From Agaribacterium sp. ZY112 (GTDB lineage: Bacteria > Pseudomonadota > Gammaproteobacteria > Pseudomonadales > Cellvibrionaceae), in assembly GCF_041346925.1 (NCBI RefSeq), contig NZ_CP166840.1:1674001-1738000 (forward strand): 64,000 bases of DNA, read 5' to 3'. This document shows positions 1 through 8,836 of this stretch, in pieces. The notes under the pieces are model-generated. The model saw nothing but the letters and a program-made list of their open reading frames with translations. It was not told where the DNA came from and searched no databases. The translations under genes were made by a program, and so were the position numbers. Within the stretch, counting starts at the first letter, position 1; every line of letters starts with the position of its first letter.

Positions 1-767
1 GTAAAAAGAACGATGCTCTGCGAGATTATTTCGATTTATTTAATCATCGAACAATCTCCATGTTTTATCAGGCGTGGCATAAATATCAATTACCAGCGAG
101 CTACGAGCGCAGTAAACAAAGGCAAGATCGCAAGCCCGATCTCTTTACTGAAGCGTTAATGTCCATTGCCGGTATTGGCACCTCGGAGCTGCAATATCGT
201 TTGCCGGTTCCCGATGAGAGTATTGCCGGTTTTGCAGGGCTGCTCGGCCGTAACATTTGTTCTGCTGATAGCCAAGGGCGCATGATCAGACAGTTCTTTA
301 ATCTCGACGTAGAAATAGAGCAGTTTAAAGGCCAGTGGCACGATCTGCCTGAAGATGTGCGCTGTCAGTTGCCTGGCCCAGAAAATATGAATCGCGGCAT
401 TAATAACCAACTTGGTGTGAGTACAGTACTTGGCGCTAAGTGTTATCAGGCTCAAAGTAAATTTACGGTGGTGGTGGCGCCATTAAATGCTGATGATTTT
501 ATGGATCTAGCACCAGGCTCTAAAAAACTTGAAGGGCTTAAGAGCTTTATTAAAATGGGAGCCGGTGTTGATATGGATTTCGACATTGAAGTGAATTTAA
601 CCGATGATCATATTCCTATGGCCCACTTGGTAGATACCGAAGAGTATCGCCCGTTACTAGGTTGGAATACTCATATGTGTGAAGATCGTGAACAAGCGCC
701 ACCTGTGTCAATTTTATTGTCGCAGGACATGTCATCGCCGGATGATGGTTTACCGCTGGCGTTGTAA
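1..767 (+). CDS. tssG: T6SS baseplate protein TssG (5' partial)
   Basis: The reading frame is already open at base 3 and ends at TAA 765-767, so the start lies outside the window and 254 codons are visible (the family is usually about 330-350 residues). The first visible residues, FDLFNHRTISMFYQAW, match the TssG/ImpH/VasB pattern 'DLFxHRxxSxFYRAW'. The rest keeps the family layout, including the late block ending in GWNTHMC. TssG joins TssE, TssF and TssK in the cytoplasmic baseplate wedge that docks the sheath onto the membrane complex. It is followed 166 bp later by tssH on the same strand, a common T6SS order. The ATG at 60 is internal to the gene, not its start. Confidence 0.93.
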   Translation, partial: KKNDALRDYFDLFNHRTISMFYQAWHKYQLPASYERSKQRQDRKPDLFTEALMSIAGIGTSELQYRLPVPDESIAGFAGLLGRNICSADSQGRMIRQFFNLDVEIEQFKGQWHDLPEDVRCQLPGPENMNRGINNQLGVSTVLGAKCYQAQSKFTVVVAPLNADDFMDLAPGSKKLEGLKSFIKMGAGVDMDFDIEVNLTDDHIPMAHLVDTEEYRPLLGWNTHMCEDREQAPPVSILLSQDMSSPDDGLPLAL

Positions 768-799
768 TGCAATGGCCTTGGCAGACTGAAGAGGATTTA

Positions 800-831
800 A
801 CTAAGGCGCAGTATCATTGTTTTGCCTTAGT
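800..831 (+). other. Hairpin between tssG and tssH
   Basis: Perfect 8-bp inverted repeat ACTAAGGC / GCCTTAGT with a 16-base loop in the 166-bp gap between tssG and tssH. No T-run follows, so it is not a classic intrinsic terminator. It may affect mRNA processing or stability, or partly uncouple tssH expression. This is inference from the sequence only. Confidence 0.4.
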
Positions 832-933
832 CATGCATTAAAAACTAAGATAGCTAACAGCTAGACAGTAAATAGTTAAATAACCATTAAATAAACAAGG
901 GATATTCACCCTCACAATAAGGAAAACGCTCGG

Positions 934-3597
934 ATGATTAATATCAACCTGAAGTCCTTAGTAGATAAAATGTCGCCTTATATGCGCGACTCTCTCGAAG
1001 GCGCCGCCGGACTTTGCTTGGCACACACTCAATATAATGTTGAGCTAGAACACTGGCTGTTGAAATTATTGGATCAGAGCGATACTGATTTTTATCATCT
1101 GCTCGAAAAGCATGGTGTTAACCCATCAAACTTAGCCAAGCAACTTGCCAATACCATTGCTAAGTTTAAGTCTGGCAGTAGTCGCCCTGCAGCGTTAGCG
1201 CCCACTATTGTCGAGGCGGCTAAAAATGCGTGGATGCTGGCATCGGTTGACTACGGACAGCAAGCCATTAGTTCAGGCCACTTACTGGCAGCACTATTAT
1301 TGGATGAGCCATCGCGCCGTCAGCTTTATGAAAGCTGCCCAGAGCTAAAAGAAATTGCACCTGAGTCTATTCGTGAAACCGCCAAAGCTATTTTTGGTAC
1401 GACCTCAGAAACCAGTAGCTTGCCAACGGCTTCTGGTGCTGTAGCGCCAACATCCGCTGATGGTCAGCCTGTTACGGCTAGTAAAACCCCATCGCTTGAT
1501 AAATTCACCATCAACTTAACCGAGCGTGCTAAAAACGGTGAGATCGATCCGGTGCTCGGGCGTGATGATGAAATTCGTCAGTGTATAGATATTCTTACTC
1601 GTCGCCGTCAAAACAACCCCATTATGACGGGTGAAGCGGGTGTGGGTAAAACCGCTGTAGTCGAGGGTTTTGCTTTGCGTATTGCCGAAGGTGATGTGCC
1701 AGAGCCTTTACGAGGTGTTGCCGTTCGCACTCTAGACTTAGGTTTATTACAAGCCGGCGCCAGCGTTAAAGGTGAATTTGAAAACCGCCTTAAATCTGTT
1801 ATTGAAGAGGTTCGTGCCTCAGCTACACCAATTATCTTATTTATTGATGAAGCCCACACCATGATCGGTGCCGGTGGTAAAGAAGGTCAGGGCGATGCTG
1901 CCAACCTTCTTAAGCCTGCTTTAGCGCGTGGTGAATTGCGTACTATCGCTGCAACAACCTGGGCCGAATACAAAAAGTATTTTGAGCGTGACCCAGCACT
2001 AACGCGCCGCTTCCAAGTGGTTAAAGTGGAAGAGCCTTCAGAAGAAAAAGCCATTGATATGATGCGTGGAATTTCGACTTCCCTGCAAAGCCATCACAAT
2101 GTACGTATTTTAGATGAAGCCATTGTTGCCTCTGTGGTCTTGTCTCATCGTTATATTCCTGGGCGCCAGCTTCCTGATAAGTCTGTGAGCTTGTTAGATA
2201 CTGCGTGTGCGCGTGTGGCTTTAAGTCAGTCTGCCACACCCGGTGCTATTGAAGATGCTCAGCGTCGTATACAGCGCGCAGAAACCACCATTGCTAAGCT
2301 CGAGCGTGAACACGCTGCTACCGGAGATCATGAAGATCGCCTTCAAGCGTTAGCTGAAGAAAAAAGCAGCGCAGAAACGCTGCTGGCAGAATTAAGTGAG
2401 CAGCACAAAAAAGAAAGCGCACTGATTGAAGAAATTCGCAGTATTCGTGATGCCATTGATGAAAACTTCTTAAAGGCCGATGGCGATACCTTGCCAGAAG
2501 CAGAGTTGGCTGGTCTTAAAGAGTCATTGCAGTCATTAACCCGTGACCTAGAAGAAATTCAAGGCCAAGAGCCTTTAATGCAAGCGAACGTCGATGAGCA
2601 AGCCATTGCCGAAGTAATCGCCAACTGGACAGGCATTCCGGTAGGTAAAATGGTTAGTGATGAAATTGTTGCCGTACAGTCGCTAGCAGATAGGCTGGGG
2701 GAGCGTGTTATTGGTCAGCCCCACGCATTAGAAGCGGTAGCACAAGCTATACGTACCTCTCGTGCCGGCTTAACCGACCCGCGTAAACCAGTCGGTGTGT
2801 TTTTATTCTGTGGTACCAGCGGTGTAGGTAAAACGGAAACGGCCTTGGCGCTTGCCGATCAGCTTTTTGGTGGCGAGCAAAACATTACCACGATTAACAT
2901 GTCGGAATTTAAAGAAGAGCATAAAGTATCTATGCTACTTGGCTCTCCTCCGGGCTATGTTGGTTTTGGTGAAGGCGGTGTTTTAACCGAAGCGGCGCGC
3001 CGTAAACCTTATTCTGTCATCTTGCTGGATGAGATGGAAAAAGCGCATAAAGGTGTGCAGGATATTTTCTACAACCTATTTGATAAAGGCACCATCAAAG
3101 ATGGCGAAGGTCGAGATATCGACTTTAAAAACACCGTTATCATTATGACCTCTAATGCCGGTGAAGATGCGATCCGTGCAATCTTCGATCAGGTTGAAGA
3201 AAAGCCAGACCCAGAAGTGCTGCTTGATAATATTCGCCCGCACTTGCTGCAGCACTTTAAGTCGGCGTTTATGGGGCGCGCTAATACCATTGCGTTCTAT
3301 CCATTAGACGATGAAAACTTAATGAAGATTGCTGCCATCAACCTGCGTAAAATCGAAAAACGTGTGGTGGCTAATTACGGCGCAGAATTTAGCTATGATG
3401 AAGATGTACTGATTAATATCGTCGCTCGTTGTCAGGAATCCGATACGGGTGCGCGAAATATCGAAACTATTCTTAACCGTACTTTACTACCTTCGCTTGC
3501 CAGCGAGTGCTTAAATAAAATGGCACAAGATGAACCAATTAAGAAAGTACACATTGGTGCAACGGAAGAGGGCGATTTTACTTACGAACTAAGTTAA
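934..3597 (+). CDS. tssH: T6SS sheath-disassembly ATPase TssH (ClpV)
   Basis: This 887-residue protein is a ClpB/ClpV-type AAA+ ATPase. It has an N-terminal Clp-N helical domain (about residues 10-150), a first AAA domain with Walker A GEAGVGKT (about 233-240), a coiled middle domain (about 430-550) and a second AAA domain with Walker A GTSGVGKT (about 627-634), then a C-terminal ClpB-D2-small domain. The family hexamer extracts TssC from contracted sheaths and recycles the sheath subunits. Its place directly after tssG separates ClpV from the heat-shock ClpB. The ATG at 934 follows an AAGGA at about -13. The gene ends at a strong hairpin with a T-run and is the last T6SS gene of this left operon. 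Confidence 0.97.
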   Translation: MININLKSLVDKMSPYMRDSLEGAAGLCLAHTQYNVELEHWLLKLLDQSDTDFYHLLEKHGVNPSNLAKQLANTIAKFKSGSSRPAALAPTIVEAAKNAWMLASVDYGQQAISSGHLLAALLLDEPSRRQLYESCPELKEIAPESIRETAKAIFGTTSETSSLPTASGAVAPTSADGQPVTASKTPSLDKFTINLTERAKNGEIDPVLGRDDEIRQCIDILTRRRQNNPIMTGEAGVGKTAVVEGFALRIAEGDVPEPLRGVAVRTLDLGLLQAGASVKGEFENRLKSVIEEVRASATPIILFIDEAHTMIGAGGKEGQGDAANLLKPALARGELRTIAATTWAEYKKYFERDPALTRRFQVVKVEEPSEEKAIDMMRGISTSLQSHHNVRILDEAIVASVVLSHRYIPGRQLPDKSVSLLDTACARVALSQSATPGAIEDAQRRIQRAETTIAKLEREHAATGDHEDRLQALAEEKSSAETLLAELSEQHKKESALIEEIRSIRDAIDENFLKADGDTLPEAELAGLKESLQSLTRDLEEIQGQEPLMQANVDEQAIAEVIANWTGIPVGKMVSDEIVAVQSLADRLGERVIGQPHALEAVAQAIRTSRAGLTDPRKPVGVFLFCGTSGVGKTETALALADQLFGGEQNITTINMSEFKEEHKVSMLLGSPPGYVGFGEGGVLTEAARRKPYSVILLDEMEKAHKGVQDIFYNLFDKGTIKDGEGRDIDFKNTVIIMTSNAGEDAIRAIFDQVEEKPDPEVLLDNIRPHLLQHFKSAFMGRANTIAFYPLDDENLMKIAAINLRKIEKRVVANYGAEFSYDEDVLINIVARCQESDTGARNIETILNRTLLPSLASECLNKMAQDEPIKKVHIGATEEGDFTYELS

Positions 3598-3602
3598 ACC
3601 TC

Positions 3603-3635
3603 AAAAAAACGGCCAATATTACTGGCCGTTTTTTT
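3603..3635. terminator. Bidirectional intrinsic terminator
   Basis: Stem AAAAAAACGGCCA / TGGCCGTTTTTTT with a 7-base loop, directly after the tssH stop. T-runs on both strands allow it to end tssH (+) and the converging minus-strand pair. Confidence 0.9.
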
Positions 3636-3665
3636 ATTTCTTTTTATTTGTCTTTTTGGGTCTGT

Positions 3666-4466
3666 CTACCAAGAAAAATCATCACTTGCTTGTTCTTTTT
3701 CTGTCTCGCTTCGGCCAATTTCAAAACGCTCTTGGCTTGGTGGTGTGAGGCTTAGGTTATCCATAAAATCCCAGAATGGCATCATAATTACCTTAAGTGC
3801 TTTTTCGCTAGGCTCATGCATAGGAGGCCAAACTTCGCTGGGTTCATAGCAAATGCTTAGTGCATGATGCTCATCAAGCATATGGTAAAAATTAAAATTC
3901 CAGTTGTGTTCTCTATTTCCGTCAATAATCCGTAACCATTCTCTTTGCTTGATAGTAGTACTGGTTATCTCATCAACCGACTCTGGGCAAAACCAAGTAT
4001 CGTAATTCAATTGTTCTTGGGTTTCTTGATGCATGGCGAGGATAAGGGACTTTATAGAATCTGTTACTCTGGGAATGAATTTATAAATTCGAATATCAAA
4101 ATTTAAGGTGCTAAAACAGCAGGTAGAGTCATCACCAATATCAACATGAGCGTTAGTAACGATATCAGCGATACGTAGCCACATATAGCGTGTGTCTTCT
4201 TCCCATTGTTTACGCTTGCCCCTGTATTGAGGATAACTTTCTGTTTTATAAATATCGGTATGGTAACTCGCGTAATTTAATAAGCCGTATTCATCGTCTT
4301 GACAGTCTCCAAAAAAACGTAAATTCCAGCCAGACAGATCATAGCTACTATGTACTTCATCTTCAAAAGGTGGCCAAAAACAGCCGTCCATCTGTTCCAG
4401 TAGTGGCTGGTCTGGGTCTACTACATCAATTTTATATGCCTTTTTTACCCTGTATTCTTTAGACAT
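3666..4466 (-). CDS. Hypothetical protein, candidate immunity partner
   Basis: I do not recognise this protein of about 266 residues. It is acidic and rich in Trp, Tyr and His, with no signal peptide or membrane segment, so it is probably cytoplasmic. The chosen start is the ATG at 4466, which overlaps the stop of the upstream gene as TAATG, the usual layout of translational coupling. A GTG nine bases upstream (4475) is possible but less likely. It is the second gene of a two-gene unit lying next to tssH. Coupling to a larger unknown protein in a T6SS neighbourhood is typical of effector-immunity pairs, but nothing in the sequence proves that role. Confidence 0.75.
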   Translation of the reverse strand: MSKEYRVKKAYKIDVVDPDQPLLEQMDGCFWPPFEDEVHSSYDLSGWNLRFFGDCQDDEYGLLNYASYHTDIYKTESYPQYRGKRKQWEEDTRYMWLRIADIVTNAHVDIGDDSTCCFSTLNFDIRIYKFIPRVTDSIKSLILAMHQETQEQLNYDTWFCPESVDEITSTTIKQREWLRIIDGNREHNWNFNFYHMLDEHHALSICYEPSEVWPPMHEPSEKALKVIMMPFWDFMDNLSLTPPSQERFEIGRSETEKEQASDDFSW

Positions 4467-5611
4467 TAAGCCCACCCTGTACTAATTGCTTTATTGGCTT
4501 TACTCAAAACATCCACAAAAGTGGTTTGGTTATTACTTAATAAAGACTTTTTATACTGATCCGCAATCGGACTTACGGTGCCATCAAGGGTATTCCAAGC
4601 GCTATTTTGAGCCTTTAATGCTTTAGGTCTAACGTCATCGGCTTTATATATTTGGTGAAGCTTGCTGCTTAAGTTATCTTGAGCTATTTGAAAGTTCGTT
4701 TTATCTGCGCGGGCACCTAGCTTGTCTAGCTCAATCAAAAGGCTGCCAATATTTTCTTTTGGGTCAATAAAGGTGAACTGGTGTTCATGCAGCTTTTTAT
4801 TAGTGGTAATCGCGCTAAGCTCTTTAAGGCTTAAAGCAAGAATTTTTGCGCCTTCACCAAAAACGTACCAGTGATATTTAGCCTTGCCTTCAGTGTTTGT
4901 TGTGCCCCAAGGTAAAGAGGCTTTAAAGATCTCAGCTAGCTGTTTGGGGCCGGCATTACTTGCTATTCGTTTTTGCTTGGCTGTTTTCCAAATACCTAAG
5001 GCATCAACTATATAGCTAGGGGCATAATAAAGAGAAAACTGATTGTTTAGATCCTTATTTTTGACTTGGCTATTGCTTTCAAAATATTTACCAAATTGGT
5101 TGGCTGTTTTTTTTGCGTCGTAGCGCTCGCCGTTAAAAATAGCGCCAATAGAGCCAATCGCCGTTGGGATTGTGCAGCCTTCTTCTTTTTTTAAGTCCCA
5201 AGATCTTCGGTTGCTAAGAGTAGCTTTATAAAGCCCCGCTGGTTTATCTTCCTCTTGTTCATCCTTATGCAGGCGTTTTAGCTTGGTAATATAAGCGCCA
5301 GGCCCTCTGTGGCTACTTGCATTGTCTTGATACACCGTATAGGTCACCTCAACAGGGCCGCAATCCTTACGGGCTTCAAAGCCATTACTTAGGTTGCTAT
5401 TGGTGCTAAGGCCATTGGCATCGACTTTTATATCTTTAATGGCATTGATTAAGCGAGCTGTATTTTGTCCGGAGCTTTGTCGTGTGTCGATAAGATCTAA
5501 AAACCGGCTTAGTAGCTCTGGGTTGATATACACTGCTCGACCAGATTCTCCCTTTGTGCTTTCGTGAAAATAAACAAACGACGCATAGTCTTCGTTGTGT
5601 ACGTTTTTCAT
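4466..5611 (-). CDS. Hypothetical protein, candidate T6SS effector
   Basis: Unrecognised protein of about 381 residues, with no signal peptide, no obvious membrane helix and no catalytic motif I can name. The C-terminal half is Lys/Ala-rich and predicted helical; the middle has aromatic blocks such as FSLYYAPSYIVDALG and YHWYVFGEG. The start is set at the ATG at 5611 because AAGGA lies just upstream; a TTG at 5632 would add seven residues but lacks a good ribosome site. The stop overlaps the ATG of the next gene. Position beside tssH and coupling to a small cytoplasmic protein make a secreted toxin or a T6SS accessory factor plausible. Both readings are inference. Confidence 0.75.
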   Translation of the reverse strand: MKNVHNEDYASFVYFHESTKGESGRAVYINPELLSRFLDLIDTRQSSGQNTARLINAIKDIKVDANGLSTNSNLSNGFEARKDCGPVEVTYTVYQDNASSHRGPGAYITKLKRLHKDEQEEDKPAGLYKATLSNRRSWDLKKEEGCTIPTAIGSIGAIFNGERYDAKKTANQFGKYFESNSQVKNKDLNNQFSLYYAPSYIVDALGIWKTAKQKRIASNAGPKQLAEIFKASLPWGTTNTEGKAKYHWYVFGEGAKILALSLKELSAITTNKKLHEHQFTFIDPKENIGSLLIELDKLGARADKTNFQIAQDNLSSKLHQIYKADDVRPKALKAQNSAWNTLDGTVSPIADQYKKSLLSNNQTTFVDVLSKANKAISTGWA

Positions 5612-5911
5612 ATCTATGTCCTTATTTGGCAAGCGATCCCTGCTGGCAGCAATGCCTTAGCTTGTACCTATTCGTGCTTGCTAGATCCTAGTTTAATAAC
5701 GTCTAGCATGATGATAAAAACGACAGATTGTAGACATTAATGTGCGTAAATAATAGTGGCTAATGTCTATATCTATGTAGGATATTGACTATGTAAGACA
5801 TAATTTCACTCTCTGTGATTTATATCGTATGGGCGGGAATCTGAGTCGGGTTTGATTATTAGTGCTGGTTATTTTGTGGGGGCAGGCGTGATTTTTTTTA
5901 GTACAAGAAAT
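5612..5911. other. AT-rich intergenic region
   Basis: About 300 bases between the start of the unknown minus-strand gene pair and the terminator of the lipoprotein gene. It must hold the promoter of the pair (reading leftward). I see no convincing ORF, repeat or RNA element. Confidence 0.5.
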
Positions 5912-5942
5912 AAAAAAGCCGCGAAAATATCGCGGCTTTTTT
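5912..5942. terminator. Intrinsic terminator downstream of lipoprotein gene
   Basis: Stem AAAAAAGCCGCG / CGCGGCTTTTTT with a 7-base loop, placed 27 bases beyond the lipoprotein stop on the minus strand. The A and T runs make it functional in either direction. Confidence 0.9.
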
Positions 5943-5968
5943 ATTAGCGGCTGGATTAGATAATAATC

Positions 5969-8155
5969 TTAATCGTCGTAAGTAAACAGAGGGTTGGGGG
6001 TGATAAATGCATCGGCAATTATGCCGTCGGATCTGTTATCCCCTTCAACTATATCCCACATATAGCTGATAAATTGTATATAACGGCCATCGCCAGTGAT
6101 ATTTATCTTTGACGCTTCAAGTCGACCTGGGGAGATATCTAGTAATGTAATTGTGTTGTTTTGAGTGTCAATAATGTAAGACTCGACTCGGTCGTCTGTT
6201 GTAACGCCTTCGACAATATTGGTTGCATCGGAGCGCATAAGCACATAACGGCCATCCAGGGATGAGCTTTCAGTAAAAGCGTTATTATCTGTTTGCTCGT
6301 TGTTCCTGGTAATATCCACTTGGCTTACTTGCTTGGTAGCTGGGTTATAACGATAAACGTCTGTTCGGGTATTGGTGTCGCCATCTCCAATATCGTTTAA
6401 TGCATTGTAATAAATAATGCCGTTATTAAACATGGCCCCTGTTCGTATTCTGGCATCGCTAGCATTTTCAACAACGGTCATTTCTTGGTTTTGTGTGTCG
6501 TAAATAAGTTGATCTGTTAGGCCGTTGGGGCTGCTTTCATATTGATCACAGACAGTTTGGAAGGTTAAGTACCTGCCATTGTGGGATGTGTTTTGGCTAA
6601 ATCGGTTGTCATTGGCATTACCGCAAGAAGGGGCGATTAACTCGGTAGTTGTATTGTTAACAAGGTCGCGGGCATAAACGCCGTTTTCGCCTATAAAACC
6701 ATCTAATAAAACAAAATGGCCGTTACCAGAAACGGTTAATGACAGGCCTGTGTGATATTGCAGCTCATTATTTTCATCGTAATTTAAAGGAGTAAGGCTA
6801 CGAGCTTCAATGCCTGCCATAAATGCGCCTTCGACATCGGCGCTGGCGCAGCTTGCACATAGTTCAGCTGCTTTTGATCTAAAAAATACCTTTTTGCCGT
6901 CCGAAGTTAGGTTGCCCTCAATGGCATCTTCCGAAAGGGCGTTATTATCCACTTGGGTGAGCAGCTTTAGTTCGTTAGTGATTATATCTTTGCGATAAAG
7001 CTGGTTGACGCCAGTTGGGTTGTCTGCAAAATTAGTGGCCTTGGTAGAGATAAGGTTCCAGCGACCGTTATAGCTGGTGTGCCTTTCTGTTGGGAACGTA
7101 TATAGGGCATGGGTATCTGTTGCAATACCCTCTGCATCGGTACTGATACGAATAGTTCTATCAACCGTAATACACATCAGATTAAAGCGTTGTTTAAGTG
7201 TATTTGGGCTAAGCAATTCAATGTCACCTTCATTGGTGGCAGTGCTGCCATCAAGATCGCAAATTTGGTCGTCGGGTTGGCGGTGAATTTTTAGCGAAGC
7301 TGTTTCGCCGTAGGCTAGATTTATATCCGTTGTTAAATCACCGTTAGTATTTACTATGCTGGTTTGTTCTGTATTGGCATCGATTAAGGTGAGCTGGCCA
7401 TCTAGGCCTGTCACGCTACCTATCAGGTTGAGATTGTACTCAGTTGTTACTGTTGTTGGCTCAGCGCAGAGGCTGTTATTTACTGCGCAGGCTTCAATTT
7501 GATAGCCGGCGGCAAATTGGGCTTCACTTAAGTCTTCGGCAGCTAATGACAAGCTGGTAGCACTAATCGCAGCGTGCCCATCAACTAAACTGTATTCTGT
7601 TTCGCCATCGAGCTTGCGGTAAAGCCGGTAAGTATCGGCCCCAGTTCCGGCTGTCCATGTAAAATCTAGGCCGCTATGTGAGCCCATTAAGCTGGCACCG
7701 GTAGCTGGTGCAGGTAAGACCTTTACCTCACGTGTAACCGGTACGGCAATATTGCCACTAGAATCACTGACGGTATACGTCAGGGTGTAGGAACCCGGTA
7801 CATCAAAATCCAAGTCGTCAGTATTAATAACACTGATATTGGCGCTGAGATCAACGGCATTGCCGTTGGCATCGGTATCGCTGACACGCACAACTCCATT
7901 GCTATCCATATATTGTGCGATGTCGCTGTCTGAAACTGTGCCGGCAGTTAACTCAATGGCATCGGTGCTTAGCAGTTCTAGTACCGGGATACTGGTATCA
8001 ACGGGCGCTGGACTTGGGCTTACGCGGGATTCGGGATTCGGGCTTGAGTCTGGGCTGCTAGAGCCGCCCCCTCCGCCGCCACAGGCACTTAATAAGAGGC
8101 TAATGCTAGCGGCTAGGCTAAGGCGCTTAAGTTGTGTTGTATGTGCAAAAAGCAT
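5969..8155 (-). CDS. Large lipoprotein with Ig-like domain and predicted beta-propeller
   Basis: A 728-residue protein with a lipoprotein signal peptide: basic start, hydrophobic core and lipobox LLLSAC, followed by a Gly/Ser/Pro-rich linker (GGGGGGSSSP). Residues about 55-150 look like a bacterial Ig-like/DUF5011-type domain ending in GSYTLTYTVSDSSGN. A fibronectin-III-like segment follows (about 155-240). The rest has repeated blocks of the kind 'SxDGRYVxFxS' (for example SLDGRYVLMRSDATNIV), typical of TolB-like propellers. It is probably anchored in the outer membrane, as Ser follows the lipid Cys region and no Asp+2 is seen. The ATG at 8155 has AAGGA about 9 bases upstream. Its substrate is unknown. 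It is divergent from tpsB and could share its control region. Confidence 0.85.
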   Translation of the reverse strand: MLFAHTTQLKRLSLAASISLLLSACGGGGGGSSSPDSSPNPESRVSPSPAPVDTSIPVLELLSTDAIELTAGTVSDSDIAQYMDSNGVVRVSDTDANGNAVDLSANISVINTDDLDFDVPGSYTLTYTVSDSSGNIAVPVTREVKVLPAPATGASLMGSHSGLDFTWTAGTGADTYRLYRKLDGETEYSLVDGHAAISATSLSLAAEDLSEAQFAAGYQIEACAVNNSLCAEPTTVTTEYNLNLIGSVTGLDGQLTLIDANTEQTSIVNTNGDLTTDINLAYGETASLKIHRQPDDQICDLDGSTATNEGDIELLSPNTLKQRFNLMCITVDRTIRISTDAEGIATDTHALYTFPTERHTSYNGRWNLISTKATNFADNPTGVNQLYRKDIITNELKLLTQVDNNALSEDAIEGNLTSDGKKVFFRSKAAELCASCASADVEGAFMAGIEARSLTPLNYDENNELQYHTGLSLTVSGNGHFVLLDGFIGENGVYARDLVNNTTTELIAPSCGNANDNRFSQNTSHNGRYLTFQTVCDQYESSPNGLTDQLIYDTQNQEMTVVENASDARIRTGAMFNNGIIYYNALNDIGDGDTNTRTDVYRYNPATKQVSQVDITRNNEQTDNNAFTESSSLDGRYVLMRSDATNIVEGVTTDDRVESYIIDTQNNTITLLDISPGRLEASKINITGDGRYIQFISYMWDIVEGDNRSDGIIADAFITPNPLFTYDD

Positions 8156-8836
8156 GAGGGTGATCCTTGTATCTTGAAATCCTGAAGGCTTGCTAAGCGA
8201 TGAAAAATGGTATTAATCGTAGCACAAGCTGCTTGCGAATAAGGTTGTGAAAAGCGACAAAAACTAAATCGGCGCCTCTGATTTTGTATGCCTCTACTTA
8301 TTTGTGATTTGGTTCAAGTTTTGATGTCTTTTATGCTTTTAAGTTCCTTTGTGTTAGTAACTACAAACACCTCGGCACCCTAGGTTTACGGTTTTTGTGT
8401 ACCAAGACTTGGCGCCTAAAAGAACATTTTTTATACAAAAATCATTGTTTTTTTGATAGAATAATCCGTGATTATAAGAAAAAGATATAAGGCTTTGCCT
8501 CTCTTAGTTCTTTTGGCTGTAGCTCTTGTGTATGAGGGCAGGCTTGCAGATGGGGGAAGCCGTATTTAAGGCCGTATTTGAGGCGTTGTTTTGTAGAAAG
8601 GCCCACTGGGGCAGGTTTAAAGCCCTAAGGGCGTAGACATAAAAGGGAGAGTTGGGCGCAAAGGCGCTAGCTAGGCTGATAAAGCCAGTATTAACAGGTT
8701 GAGGATGAACCGATATTGTCCACCCAAGTAGCGAGCTTATTTGTTTGTTATTGGCAGAGGTGCCTCAGTGTCGGTTTTTTTGCGTTCAGCGTTTTTGCTT
8801 TATTGCCCAGACGTTGAGTGATAGGAATTAATAAGA
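8156..8836. promoter_or_regulatory. Long divergent control region / tpsB leader
   Basis: A 681-bp gene-free stretch separates the lipoprotein gene (-) from tpsB (+), so promoters for both must lie here. Visible structure: a direct repeat GCCGTATTT at about 8559-8579, a hairpin GGCT/AGCC near 8673-8685, and GGTT-7 bases-AACCGA near 8697-8713, preceded by GGGCGCAAAGGC at 8654-8665. The last elements loosely recall a c-di-GMP-I (GEMM) riboswitch, but the invariant GGCAAA and ACGCAAAGCC blocks are not intact, so I do not call one. A long structured 5' leader for tpsB is plausible. Confidence 0.4.

Noticed and set aside
8601..8640. B12-box-like string (GCCCACTG) suggesting a cobalamin riboswitch
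   Set aside because: The conserved GCCACTG is interrupted by an extra C, the flanking elements are missing, and tpsB is not a cobalamin-type target.
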